Shown in pieces: positions 43,244 to 51,927 of a DNA stretch of 64,000 bases. Within the stretch, counting starts at the first letter, position 1, and every line of letters begins with the position of its first letter. The position numbers and the translations under genes were made by a program. The notes under the pieces are model-generated. The model was not told the DNA's origin. It worked only from the letters and a program-made list of their open reading frames with translations, and did not search any database. Source of the stretch: Geothrix oryzisoli (GTDB taxonomy: Bacteria > Acidobacteriota > Holophagae > Holophagales > Holophagaceae); assembly GCF_022808865.1 (NCBI RefSeq), contig NZ_JAKZLB010000004.1, positions 186,001 through 250,000 on the forward strand. Reading direction: 5' to 3'.

Positions 43244-45175
43244 TCAATCCGCCAGCGTGCTCAGATCCCCCGGATCCTGCCCCAGGGCCCAGGCCTTGAG
43301 GGCGCGGCGGACGATCTTGCCGGAGCGCGTCTTGGGCAGGTTGGCGCGGATCTCGATGTCCGAGGGGGTGGCGATGCCGCCCAGGTCCTCGCGGACATGG
43401 TCCTTGAGGCTGGCGATGAGACCCGGACCCGCCTCGATGCCGGCCTTGACCACCACGTAGGCCTTGATGCTCTCGCCCTTGATGGGATCCGGAATGCCCA
43501 CCACGGCGCTTTCCGCCACGGCCGGGTGGCGGATGAGCGAACCCTCGATGTCGGAAGTCCCGATGCGATGGCCCGCCACGTTCAGCACGTCGTCCGAGCG
43601 GCCCAGCACGGCGAGGTAGCCGTCGGCATCCCTGACCGCCACGTCGCCCACCGTGTAGTAACCTGGAATCTCGTTCCAGTAGTCCTCGTAGCGCTTGTGG
43701 TCGTTCCACACGGTACGCAGCATGTAGGGCAGCGGGAACTTGATGACGAGCAGGCCGCCCTGGCCATCGGGCACCGCGCTGCCATCGCGGTTCACCACGG
43801 CCAGCTGGGCCCCGGGCATGGGCTTGCCCGCCTTGCCCGGCCGGGCCTCGAAGGTGGGCAGGGTGCCGATGACGGGCCCGGCGATCTCGGTCTGCCACCA
43901 GTTGTCCACGACCTGGCCGTTCCCCTGGCCGACGAGGTGCTGCTGCGCCCAGCGGTGGGCTTCGGGGTTCAGGGGTTCGCCGGCGCAGGCCAGGAGCCGC
44001 AGCTTGCTGAGATCGAACTTCCCGGGGGCCTCGGCCCCATGGCTCATCCACATGCGCACGGCCGTGGGGGCCGTGAACATGACGTTCACCCCGAAGCGCT
44101 CGCAGAGCTCCCAGGTGACCTCCGGGCTGGGATAGTCCGGTGCGCCCTCGCGGCACAGCACCGTGGCTCCGATGCTCAGGGGGCCGTAGACGATGAAGCT
44201 GTGGCCCACGATCCAGCCGATGTCGGAGGTGCTCCAGTAGATGTCCCGCTCCTGGATCTGGTAGAAGGCCTTGCTCAGGTAGTTCACGCCCACCAGGTAG
44301 CCGCCGGTCGCATGCACCACGCCCTTCGGCTTGCCGGTCGTCCCGCTGGTGTAGAGGATGAACAGCGGGTGCTCGGCATCCACCATCTCGGGCTCGCAGT
44401 GGATGTCGCGGCCCTGCTGGATGTCGTAGAAATCCTTCTCGCGCTCGCTGGCGAAGGTCACGGGGGCGTCGCCGGGCCGCGATCCGCGCCGGTGGACGAT
44501 GACATGATCCACGGCGGTCAGGTCGCGCACCGCCTCGTCCACGATGGGCTTGAGGGGGATGGCCTTGCCGCGCCGGTAGGTGAAGTCGGAGCAGACGACC
44601 ACCTTGGCGCCGGCATCCTCGATGCGGGTGCGCAGGGCCAGCGCGCCCATGCCCGCGTAGACCACGCTGTGGATGGCGCCGATGCGGGCGCAGGCCAGCA
44701 TGGAGATGATGCCTTCCGGCGTGAGGGGCATGTAGAGGATGACCCGGTCGCCCTTCTTCACCCCCAGCCGCTTGAGCGTGTTGGCGAAGCGGTTCATCTC
44801 GCGGTAGAGGCGGTTGTAGGTGTAGGAGCGCTCGTCGCCATCCTCGCCCACCCACAGCAGCGCTGCCTTGTTGCGCCGGTCGCTGTGCACGTGGCGGTCG
44901 ATGCAGTTCACGGTGGCGTTGAGCTTGCCGCCCAGAAACCAGGCATGGTTGGGTGCCTTGAACTCGAAGACCTTCGTCCAGGGCTCCGCCCAGTCCAGGG
45001 CCCGGGCCTTCTCACCCCAGAAGGAGGCGGGATCGTCCTCGGCCAGGGCCCGCTCCACTTCGTAGTTGATGGCCGCCTGCTTGGCCAGCCAGCCCCGCAT
45101 GGGGATGGGCGCCTCGCCCTTCTGCAGCGCCTGGATGGTCTTCTGCTGAGTCAGGCTGATTTCCACGTCGCTCAT
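43244..45175 (-). CDS. acs: Acetyl-CoA synthetase (AMP-forming) or close acyl-CoA synthetase
   Basis: 643 aa, standard Acs length. AMP-binding motifs: LYTSGTTGKPKGVVHATGGY, NWWQTEIAGPVIG (W motif of acetate/propionate synthetases) and the C-terminal GHRIGTSDIEGSLIRH with LPKTRSGKIVRR (regulatory acetylated Lys). Activates acetate to acetyl-CoA. Propionyl-CoA synthetase cannot be excluded. Confidence 0.88.
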   Translation of the reverse strand: MSDVEISLTQQKTIQALQKGEAPIPMRGWLAKQAAINYEVERALAEDDPASFWGEKARALDWAEPWTKVFEFKAPNHAWFLGGKLNATVNCIDRHVHSDRRNKAALLWVGEDGDERSYTYNRLYREMNRFANTLKRLGVKKGDRVILYMPLTPEGIISMLACARIGAIHSVVYAGMGALALRTRIEDAGAKVVVCSDFTYRRGKAIPLKPIVDEAVRDLTAVDHVIVHRRGSRPGDAPVTFASEREKDFYDIQQGRDIHCEPEMVDAEHPLFILYTSGTTGKPKGVVHATGGYLVGVNYLSKAFYQIQERDIYWSTSDIGWIVGHSFIVYGPLSIGATVLCREGAPDYPSPEVTWELCERFGVNVMFTAPTAVRMWMSHGAEAPGKFDLSKLRLLACAGEPLNPEAHRWAQQHLVGQGNGQVVDNWWQTEIAGPVIGTLPTFEARPGKAGKPMPGAQLAVVNRDGSAVPDGQGGLLVIKFPLPYMLRTVWNDHKRYEDYWNEIPGYYTVGDVAVRDADGYLAVLGRSDDVLNVAGHRIGTSDIEGSLIRHPAVAESAVVGIPDPIKGESIKAYVVVKAGIEAGPGLIASLKDHVREDLGGIATPSDIEIRANLPKTRSGKIVRRALKAWALGQDPGDLSTLAD

Positions 45176-45300
45176 GGAGAACTCCTAGAACGGGGTGAGG
45201 TGGATCGGGTGGGATGGGTTGGGAGGGAAGGTAGCACGGCCCGCGTCCGCCGAGGAGAAACGATGACCGTCATCACAGCTACACTGCCTCCGGAGTCCCC

Positions 45301-45942
45301 ATGGCGAACCCCACGCATCCCCTCGCCCCCTACGACGTCCACCCCAGCGTGGCCTATGTCCAGTCCATCCTCTCCCAGTTCCAGGTGAAGACCGGCCGGA
45401 CCTGGGAGGACTGGGTGGCCTGGGTCCGGTCCGAGGGCCCCGCCAACCCCAAGGACCTCCAGGTCTGGCTGAAGGCCCGGGGGCTCGGCACCACCCAGGC
45501 CAGCCTGGTCGCCCAGCGGGCCGGCGCGGTGCCGGGCCACGCCTTCAACGACACGCCCGAGGGCTACCTCGCCGCGGCGCCGGGCTATGTGGAAGGCCAG
45601 TACGGCGGGAGGAAGGCCGCGTTCCGCCCCCTCTTCGAACGCCTCGTGGAGCTCGCCCGCGGCCTCGGCGGCGACGTGAAGATCTGCCCCTGCGAGACCC
45701 TCGTGCCCTTCTACCGGAACCATGTCTTCGCCGAGGTGAAGCCCTTCGCCTCGCGTCTCGACCTCGGCCTGGCGCTGGGGGATCCGGCCACCGTGAACGA
45801 TCCGGCCGAGCGCCTCAAGGACACCGGCGGTTTCGCGAAGAAGGACCGCCTCACCCATCGGCTGGAACTCACCTCCGAAGAGGATCTGGACCTCGCCCTG
45901 CCCTGGCTGGAACGGGCCTATGGGCGGGACGGGAACCGGTGA
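45301..45942 (+). CDS. DUF4287/DUF5655-like cytoplasmic protein
   Basis: 213 aa. The N-terminal block VAYVQSILSQFQVKTGRTWEDWVAWVR and LKARGLGTTQASLVAQRA fits DUF4287; the second half (FRPLFERLVELARGLGGDVKICPCETLVPFYRNHVFAEVKPF) fits DUF5655. No membrane segment. Function unknown. Confidence 0.7.
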   Translation: MANPTHPLAPYDVHPSVAYVQSILSQFQVKTGRTWEDWVAWVRSEGPANPKDLQVWLKARGLGTTQASLVAQRAGAVPGHAFNDTPEGYLAAAPGYVEGQYGGRKAAFRPLFERLVELARGLGGDVKICPCETLVPFYRNHVFAEVKPFASRLDLGLALGDPATVNDPAERLKDTGGFAKKDRLTHRLELTSEEDLDLALPWLERAYGRDGNR

Positions 45943-45945
45943 GGG

Positions 45946-46899
45946 TCAGTACCGGCTCGCGGCCTCCAGAGCGGCGAGATCCCCGCCCGCCAGCTCCAGC
46001 GAAGCCGCCCGGATCATGCTCTCGAGCTGGCTCAGCGAGGTCGCGCTGGCGATGGGGGCGGTGACCCCGGGGCGGGCCATGAGCCAGGCCAGGGCCACCT
46101 CTGCGGGTTTCGCCCCGAGCCGCGAGGCGACCTCGTCGAGGGCCTGGAGGATCCCGAAGCCGCGTTCGTTGAGGTAGGCCTTGATGCCACCGCCCCGGGG
46201 GCTCTGCCCCAGGTCCGCCTCGCTGCGGTACTTGCCGCTGAGGAAGCCCCTGGCCAGGCTGAAGTAGGTGATGACGCCCAGTCCTTCGGCCATGGCGAGA
46301 TCACGGAGAGGCCCGTCATAACTCTTTCGGTCGTAGAGGTTGTATTCGGGCTGCAGGACCTCGTAGCGGGGCAGGCCCAGGGCTTCGGCGGTGTCCAGGG
46401 CCGCGCGCAACTGGGCCGCGTCGAAGTTCGAGGCACCGATGGCCCGCACCTTGCCCGCCGCGATCAGCTTCTGATAGGCCGCCAGGGTCTCCTCGTGCGG
46501 CGCCTCCGGATCGTACTTGTGGGACAGGTAGACATCCAGGTGGTCCGTCTGCAGCCGGCGCAGGGAGTCCTCCACCGCCCGCTCGATCCAGGCCGCCGAG
46601 AGCCCCTTGCGGTCCGGGGCCAGCTGCATGCCGACCTTGGTGATGATGACCATCCGGTCGCGGCAGCCGCGGGCGCGCATCCACTCGCCGATGAGGGTTT
46701 CCGACTCCCCGCCCTGGTTGCCGGGCTTCCAGGCCGAATACACGTCGGCAGTGTCCACCGTCTCGAAGCCAGCGCCGGCAAAGCGATCGAGGAGGTCGAA
46801 CGACGTCTGCCGGTCGGCGGTCCAGCCGAACACGTTGCCGCCGAAGATCAGTGGGGAGATGGCGATGCCGGTCCGGCCGAGCAGGCGCTTGGGGCTCAT
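45946..46899 (-). CDS. Aldo/keto reductase
   Basis: 317 aa. Family sequence: FGGNVFGWTADRQTSFDLLDRFAGAGFETVDTADVYSAW (catalytic Asp and Tyr), VIITKVGMQ (Lys), YLSHKYDPEAP (His position), and a C-terminal NADPH-binding LSQLESMIRAA. Belongs to the oxidoreductase-like AKR12/AKR11 type with GGESETLIGEWM. Substrate unknown. Confidence 0.88.
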   Translation of the reverse strand: MSPKRLLGRTGIAISPLIFGGNVFGWTADRQTSFDLLDRFAGAGFETVDTADVYSAWKPGNQGGESETLIGEWMRARGCRDRMVIITKVGMQLAPDRKGLSAAWIERAVEDSLRRLQTDHLDVYLSHKYDPEAPHEETLAAYQKLIAAGKVRAIGASNFDAAQLRAALDTAEALGLPRYEVLQPEYNLYDRKSYDGPLRDLAMAEGLGVITYFSLARGFLSGKYRSEADLGQSPRGGGIKAYLNERGFGILQALDEVASRLGAKPAEVALAWLMARPGVTAPIASATSLSQLESMIRAASLELAGGDLAALEAASRY

Positions 46900-46926
46900 G
46901 ATGGGTTCCTCCTTGAATCCGGGGTG

Positions 46927-47406
46927 CTAGGGTATCGCCACCTTCACGCGGGTCACCTTCAGCACCCGGTCCAGGTCCTTCGGATCGAGGCCCACCAGGA
47001 AGCCCCGGCTGCCGCCGTTGAGGTAGATGCGCTCCAGATCGAAGAGGCTGGCCTCGGCATGGACCGGCAGGGCCTTCTTCGTGCCCAGGGGGCTGGTGCC
47101 GCCCACCAGGTAGCCGCTGTGCCGGTTGGCGACCTCGGGCTTGCACGGCTGCACCGCCTTCGCGCCGATCTGGCGGGCCAGTTCCTTGGTGCTCACCTCG
47201 CGATCTCCGTGCATGAGGATGATGAGGGGCGCGCCCTTCTCATCCTCCATCACCAGGGTCTTGATGACCGCGTGCTCGTCCACCCCCAGCTCCCGGGCAC
47301 TCACGGCGGTGCCGCCATGGTCCTCGTAGCGGTACAGATGCTCGGTGTAGGGCACGCCCGCCTGCCTGAGCAGCCGGGTCGCATTCGTGGAAGGTGCCTT
47401 GGACAT
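46927..47406 (-). CDS. YbaK/EbsC-type aminoacyl-tRNA deacylase
   Basis: 159 aa, standard. Conserved: NATRLLRQAGVPYTEHLY, VIKTLVMED, LARQIGAKAVQPCKPEVANRHSGYLVGGTSPLGTKKALP with the catalytic Lys region, and the hydrophobic end RVLKVTRVKVAIP. Hydrolyses mischarged Cys-tRNA(Pro). Confidence 0.9.
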   Translation of the reverse strand: MSKAPSTNATRLLRQAGVPYTEHLYRYEDHGGTAVSARELGVDEHAVIKTLVMEDEKGAPLIILMHGDREVSTKELARQIGAKAVQPCKPEVANRHSGYLVGGTSPLGTKKALPVHAEASLFDLERIYLNGGSRGFLVGLDPKDLDRVLKVTRVKVAIP

Positions 47407-47440
47407 GGCACCATGATTCCACGAACCCGGAGGAGGTCCT

Positions 47441-47932
47441 GTGCCCAGGTCGTCATCCGATGCTCCCCTGGCCATCCGGTTGGCGGCGGACCACGGCGAG
47501 ATCGACGCCCTCTTCCGGGAGGCCCGGGCGGCGATGGATCGGGAGGCCCGGACCGAGGCCCATCGCGCCATCGACCGGATCTGGATGCGCCTCGCGGTGC
47601 ACATCCGGGCCGAGCACACGGCGCTGTTCCCGGTCCTGGTGGAAGCGTGGCCCGACCTGGCGGCCTCCCTCCGGGGGCTGCGGGAGGACCACGATGTCTT
47701 CATGGCCACCCTGGCCTCGGCGGTGAACGCGCTAAAGGGTCCCGACGTGGACTGGGCTTCGGTGAAGGCCTCGGTGGAGACGGTCCGCCGGCGGCTGATC
47801 CCCCACAACGCCCTCGAGGAGGAGCGGATCTACCCCCTGGCCGGACAGCTTGAGGAGGGACCCCGGGCACGGCTGGACGAGGCTGTGGCCCGGGAGCTGG
47901 CGGCCCTTCCCGGCCGGTACGGGGCGCGTTAG
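47441..47932 (+). CDS. Hemerythrin HHE-domain protein
   Basis: 163 aa from a GTG with GAGGAGG upstream. Iron-ligand His/Glu pattern: LAADHGEIDALF, VHIRAEHTALFPVLVEAWP, LREDHDVFMATL and HNALEEERIYPLAGQL. Binds O2 or senses redox/NO through a di-iron site. Its 3' end overlaps the convergent NAT stop. Confidence 0.85.
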   Translation: MPRSSSDAPLAIRLAADHGEIDALFREARAAMDREARTEAHRAIDRIWMRLAVHIRAEHTALFPVLVEAWPDLAASLRGLREDHDVFMATLASAVNALKGPDVDWASVKASVETVRRRLIPHNALEEERIYPLAGQLEEGPRARLDEAVARELAALPGRYGAR

Positions 47933-48717
47933 TTTTCGAAGGCCCGGAACCTCGCCCCTTCCGGAAGGTCCAGGCCGAAGACCGTGCGCAGGACGGGGAT
48001 CACCTCCTCCGGCGCCAACTCCCGGCCGCTCACCTCAGCGCCGCGGAGCTCCGCATAGGCCCGGTTCCGGAGGATGCGGCGCACCTCGGGGCCGGGCAGC
48101 TGGGCCGTGAGCGTCCGGATGAACCGCGATTCCGGGTGGGTGCTGGTGTAGTGGTTGGCCATTTCGAAATCGACGGGGAAGCGCGCCTCGGGCTGAAAGG
48201 CGTAGAGATCCTCCCAGTCCTCCCCGCGGCGGGATTGCAGGACACACAGGCCCTGCTCCCCAGCGACCCGGTAGACGTTCTGGAACTGGGGGTGGGCCTG
48301 ACCGTCCAGTGGAACGGGCTGGAGCAGCCCTTCGCCGCCGAACCCCACGTCGCAGAGCCAGGCACCGCCGGCCAACCGCACGACCAGCAGCATGTGGGTG
48401 CGGGGCAGGATCTCCTGCGCCCCCAGGCGGACCCGGGCCTCGCAGGGCATGACCTCGAACCCCGCCGCCGTCAGCACGGCCAGGAACAGGGTGTTCTGCT
48501 CGAAGCAGTAGCCCCCGCGCCGCCGCCGCACCAGCTTGTCCTGGAGCGAGGCCAGATCCAGCCGGATGGGCAGGCCCAGCTGGATGTCCAGGTTCTCGAA
48601 CGGGATTGCCGTGGCGTGGGCCAGGTGGAGGGCACGGAGCACGTCCAGGCGGGGTTCCAGCGCGCCGTCGTAACCGATGCGCCGCCGGTAGGCGGCCAGA
48701 TCGAGCTCAGCGGACAT
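47929..48717 (-). CDS. nat: Arylamine N-acetyltransferase
   Basis: 262 aa. Catalytic triad: Cys in RRGGYCFEQN, His in RTHMLLVV, Asp in CDVGFGGEG. N-terminal helices with IPFENLDIQLGLPI are typical. Transfers acetyl groups from acetyl-CoA to arylamines or hydrazines. Its start overlaps the DinB stop by 11 bases. Confidence 0.88.
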   Translation of the reverse strand: MSAELDLAAYRRRIGYDGALEPRLDVLRALHLAHATAIPFENLDIQLGLPIRLDLASLQDKLVRRRRGGYCFEQNTLFLAVLTAAGFEVMPCEARVRLGAQEILPRTHMLLVVRLAGGAWLCDVGFGGEGLLQPVPLDGQAHPQFQNVYRVAGEQGLCVLQSRRGEDWEDLYAFQPEARFPVDFEMANHYTSTHPESRFIRTLTAQLPGPEVRRILRNRAYAELRGAEVSGRELAPEEVIPVLRTVFGLDLPEGARFRAFEN

Positions 48718-49201
48718 GCCGGCTCCCCCAGGCGGCCAGGTTCCGGCGGATCTGGGCGGCGTGGATCTCCAGGTGGGCCGCATAGCTGCGCAGCCAGTCG
48801 TCGGTGCCGTAGGGCCCGCTGTGGGTGTGGCGGCCCAGCCGGCCCCAGGCCGCCTCCGGCAGCCGGTCGAGCAGGGCCGACGTGTGGGCGCGCACCAGCT
48901 CGATCAGGCGCAGCGCCAACTCCGGATCCGAGGCGTGGTAGTCGAAGCGCCTCGCCCATTCGTTTTCGTCATAGCCCACGATGAGCGGGTCGGGCTCGGC
49001 CAGCAGGAGCCGGATGCGGGTGGCGGCGTAGGTCTCCGAGTCCGCGCAATGGATCACCACCTCGTGGGCGCTCCACCGGCCCTCGCCGGGGCGCCAGACC
49101 CGGGCCTCCCCGGGGACCTCCTCCCAGGCCTGGCGCAACAGGGCCGGGCCCTGGCGGTAGCGGAGGAGATGAGTCTCCCGGGCAGTGGCGTCGAAGGACA
49201 T
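48707..49201 (-). CDS. DinB-family putative metal-binding protein
   Basis: 164 aa from the ATG at 49201, with AGAGG upstream. Metal His pattern: WSAHEVVIHCADSETYA, and later GTDDWLRSYAAHLEIHAAQI. DinB-like four-helix proteins bind zinc or nickel and may act as thiol-dependent transferases. Upstream of nat on the same strand, likely one transcript. Confidence 0.82.
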   Translation of the reverse strand: MSFDATARETHLLRYRQGPALLRQAWEEVPGEARVWRPGEGRWSAHEVVIHCADSETYAATRIRLLLAEPDPLIVGYDENEWARRFDYHASDPELALRLIELVRAHTSALLDRLPEAAWGRLGRHTHSGPYGTDDWLRSYAAHLEIHAAQIRRNLAAWGSRHVR

Positions 49202-49321
49202 GGGCACCTCTGACCCAGTGTCCCAGGATTCCTTTCGGATCCGGAACTTGAGGGGCCGCACATGACCCTCGAATTGCGAGGCAATTCCATCTACCATGGG
49301 GGCCAGTTCCCCGGAGCCTCC

Positions 49322-51913
49322 ATGACGACCCGATGCCTGACCAGCCTCGCCTTGGCCCTCGCGGCCAGTCTGCTCACCGCCCAGCGCCCCACCATCCAGG
49401 CCCCCCCCGCCAATGGCGGCGCCCCCACGCCCCGCCCCGCGGCCGCGCCGGAGGCTTCCGAACCCAAGCCCTACGACAAGGTGATCACCCCGGAGGCGAA
49501 GTCCCAGGAGGGCCTGATCAAGGTGCATCAATTGAAGGGCAAGCTCTATTTCGAGATCCCCAAGGGCCGGCTCGGGCAAGAGCTGCTGCTGGTGGTGTCG
49601 GCCAACCGCACCCCGGCCAACATCGACCATGCGGGGAGGGTGGTGGATTCAGACACCGTGCGCTGGGTGCTGAAGGAGCACCGGGTGCTGCTGCAGCAGG
49701 TCTCCCATTCGGTGGTGGCCGATCCCTCCAAACCCATCGCCAAGGCCGTGGAAGCCGCCAGCAGCGACACCATCCTCATGAGCTTCCCCGTGGAGGCCTT
49801 CGCCAAGGACGGCTCGCCCGTCATCGAGGCCAGCCGCCTGTTCACCACGGAGGTTCCCGAGTACAGCGCCCGCCAGCTGCTGGGCGCCCAGATGTTCGAC
49901 GCCTCCCGCAGCTTCGTGGACAAGGTGAAGGCCTTCCCGGCCAACCTCAACGTCGAGGCTCTTCAGACCTACAGCGTGCCCTTCAGCCCGGCGGGCGCCA
50001 CGGGCTTCCCGACGCCCTCGCCCTTCGGCACGCCCACGCTCCGGCCCGGCACCAGCGGCACCGTGACGATGTTCTATTCCTTCGTAGAGCTGCCCGCAAA
50101 GCCCATGATGGCTCGCGTCTCCGACGAGCGCCTTGGCTTCTTCAGTGTGCGGAACACGGACTACGGCCGCCCCGTGCATGAGGCCGCCCAGCGCACCTAC
50201 ATCACGCGCTGGCGCCTGGAGAAGAAGGATCCCGCCGCGGCGGTGAGCGAGCCGGTGAAGCCCATCACCTTCTACATCGACCGCGCCACGCCAGCCCAGT
50301 GGGTGCCCTTCGTGAAGAAGGGCGTGGAGGCCTGGCAGCCCGCTTTCGAGGGTGCCGGCTTCAAGGGGGCCATCATCGCGAAGCTGGCGCCCACCAAGGA
50401 GGAGGATCCGGATTTCGACGCCGGGGATGCCCGCTACTCCGTGATCCGCTGGGTGCCCTCGCCGGTGGCCAACGCCTACGGGCCCCACATCAGCGACCCC
50501 CGCACGGGCGAGATCCTGGAAGCCGACATCGTCATCTACCACAACATCCTGCAGCTCCAGCGGGACTGGTACTTCACCCAGGTGGCGCCCCTGGACAAGC
50601 GGGCCCAGACCCTGCCCCTGCCCGATGGCCTCATGGGCGAGTTGCTCGCCTACGTGGTGACCCACGAGGTGGGCCATTCCCTGGGCTTCCCCCACAACTT
50701 CAAGGCCAGCTCCCAGTACCCCTTCGAGAAGATCCGCGACAAGGCCTGGGTCAAGCAGATGGGTCACGTGTCCACCCTGATGGACTATTGCCGCTTCAAC
50801 TACGTGGCCCAGCCCGAGGATGGCTTCGATCCCGCCGACCTCATCCCGAAGCTCGGCCCCTACGACAAGTTCGCGGTGAAGTGGGGCTATACGCCGATTC
50901 CCGCCGCGAAGACCGCGGATGACGAGAAGCCCGTGCTGAACGACTGGCTGAAGGTGCAGGAGAAGGAGCCCTGGCTGCGCTTCTCCACCGCCGGCGGCGC
51001 GGGCGTGGACCCGGGCGAGCAGACCGAGGCCGTGGGCGATGCGGATGCCGTGAAGGCCACCACCCTCGGCACGAAGAACCTCCAGCGCGTGGTCGGGTTC
51101 CTGCCGAAGGCGGCCCTGAAGCCCGGCGAGGACTTCAAGGACTTCGCCCACCTCTACGAGGCCATCTGGGGCCAGTGGCGCCGGGAACTGGGGCACGTGG
51201 CCGTGCTGGTCGGCGGCTTCGACACCGAGAACAAGCACGCGGGCCAGGAGGGCGGCCGCTTCACGCCGGTCCCCCGGAGCCGCCAGGCCGAGGCCGTGAA
51301 ATACCTCAACGGAGCCCTCTTCAAGACGCCCACCTGGCTGATGGACCCGGCCCTGCTGGCCAAGCTGGAGCCCGACGCCGGACAGCTGCGCCTGCTGGCC
51401 GCCCAGCGCGGCATCCTCAGCGCCCTCCTGGACCGCGCCCGGCTGACCCGGCTCGAAGAGCAGGAGGCCCTGCTGGGCGACCAGGCCTACACCACGGCCC
51501 AGCTGCTGGCGGACCTGCGGAGCGGCATCTTCACCGAACTGCAGGCGCCGGGAGCGAAGGTGGCCCCCGCCCGCCGGAACCTCCAGCGCGCCTACCTCGA
51601 GCAGCTCGGCAACCTGCTGAACCTGTCGCCGGCCCCCAGCCTGGCCATGGGCGGGCTCGGCCTCTCCCTGCTGCCCGTGAACGCCAGCGACGACACCCAC
51701 GGCATGGTGCGGGCGGAGCTGAAGACCCTCCAGGGCCTCGTCTCCCGGCCCGCCGGGGATAAGGCCACCCGCGCCCACCTGGATGACCTGAAGGACCGGA
51801 TCGCCAAGATCCTGGACCCCAAGTTCATGGCCCCCGCAGGCCCCACGATCACCGTCACCACCCGCCGCGCCGCCGAGTCGTGCTGGCCCACGGCGGACGA
51901 CCCCCAGGACTGA
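49322..51913 (+). CDS. Secreted zinc-dependent metzincin-like metalloprotease
   Basis: 863 aa. Signal peptide (LALALAASLLTA). A Pro/Ala linker, then beta-rich N-terminal domains, and the protease motif HEVGHSLGFPH beginning at His448 (HExxHxxGxxH type). The C-terminus has LMDYCRFNYVAQPEDGF as a candidate Met-turn, followed by helical domains. Members of this group carry DUF5117/DUF4953-like regions and occur in Acidobacteriota and Bacteroidota. Exact domain names are from memory. Confidence 0.85.
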   Translation: MTTRCLTSLALALAASLLTAQRPTIQAPPANGGAPTPRPAAAPEASEPKPYDKVITPEAKSQEGLIKVHQLKGKLYFEIPKGRLGQELLLVVSANRTPANIDHAGRVVDSDTVRWVLKEHRVLLQQVSHSVVADPSKPIAKAVEAASSDTILMSFPVEAFAKDGSPVIEASRLFTTEVPEYSARQLLGAQMFDASRSFVDKVKAFPANLNVEALQTYSVPFSPAGATGFPTPSPFGTPTLRPGTSGTVTMFYSFVELPAKPMMARVSDERLGFFSVRNTDYGRPVHEAAQRTYITRWRLEKKDPAAAVSEPVKPITFYIDRATPAQWVPFVKKGVEAWQPAFEGAGFKGAIIAKLAPTKEEDPDFDAGDARYSVIRWVPSPVANAYGPHISDPRTGEILEADIVIYHNILQLQRDWYFTQVAPLDKRAQTLPLPDGLMGELLAYVVTHEVGHSLGFPHNFKASSQYPFEKIRDKAWVKQMGHVSTLMDYCRFNYVAQPEDGFDPADLIPKLGPYDKFAVKWGYTPIPAAKTADDEKPVLNDWLKVQEKEPWLRFSTAGGAGVDPGEQTEAVGDADAVKATTLGTKNLQRVVGFLPKAALKPGEDFKDFAHLYEAIWGQWRRELGHVAVLVGGFDTENKHAGQEGGRFTPVPRSRQAEAVKYLNGALFKTPTWLMDPALLAKLEPDAGQLRLLAAQRGILSALLDRARLTRLEEQEALLGDQAYTTAQLLADLRSGIFTELQAPGAKVAPARRNLQRAYLEQLGNLLNLSPAPSLAMGGLGLSLLPVNASDDTHGMVRAELKTLQGLVSRPAGDKATRAHLDDLKDRIAKILDPKFMAPAGPTITVTTRRAAESCWPTADDPQD

Positions 51914-51927
51914 CGACAGGAGACTTC

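Noticed and set aside
49649-51778. 709-codon reverse frame opposite the metalloprotease
   Set aside because: Shadow of the metalloprotease gene, which has a signal peptide and an HExxH motif on the forward strand.
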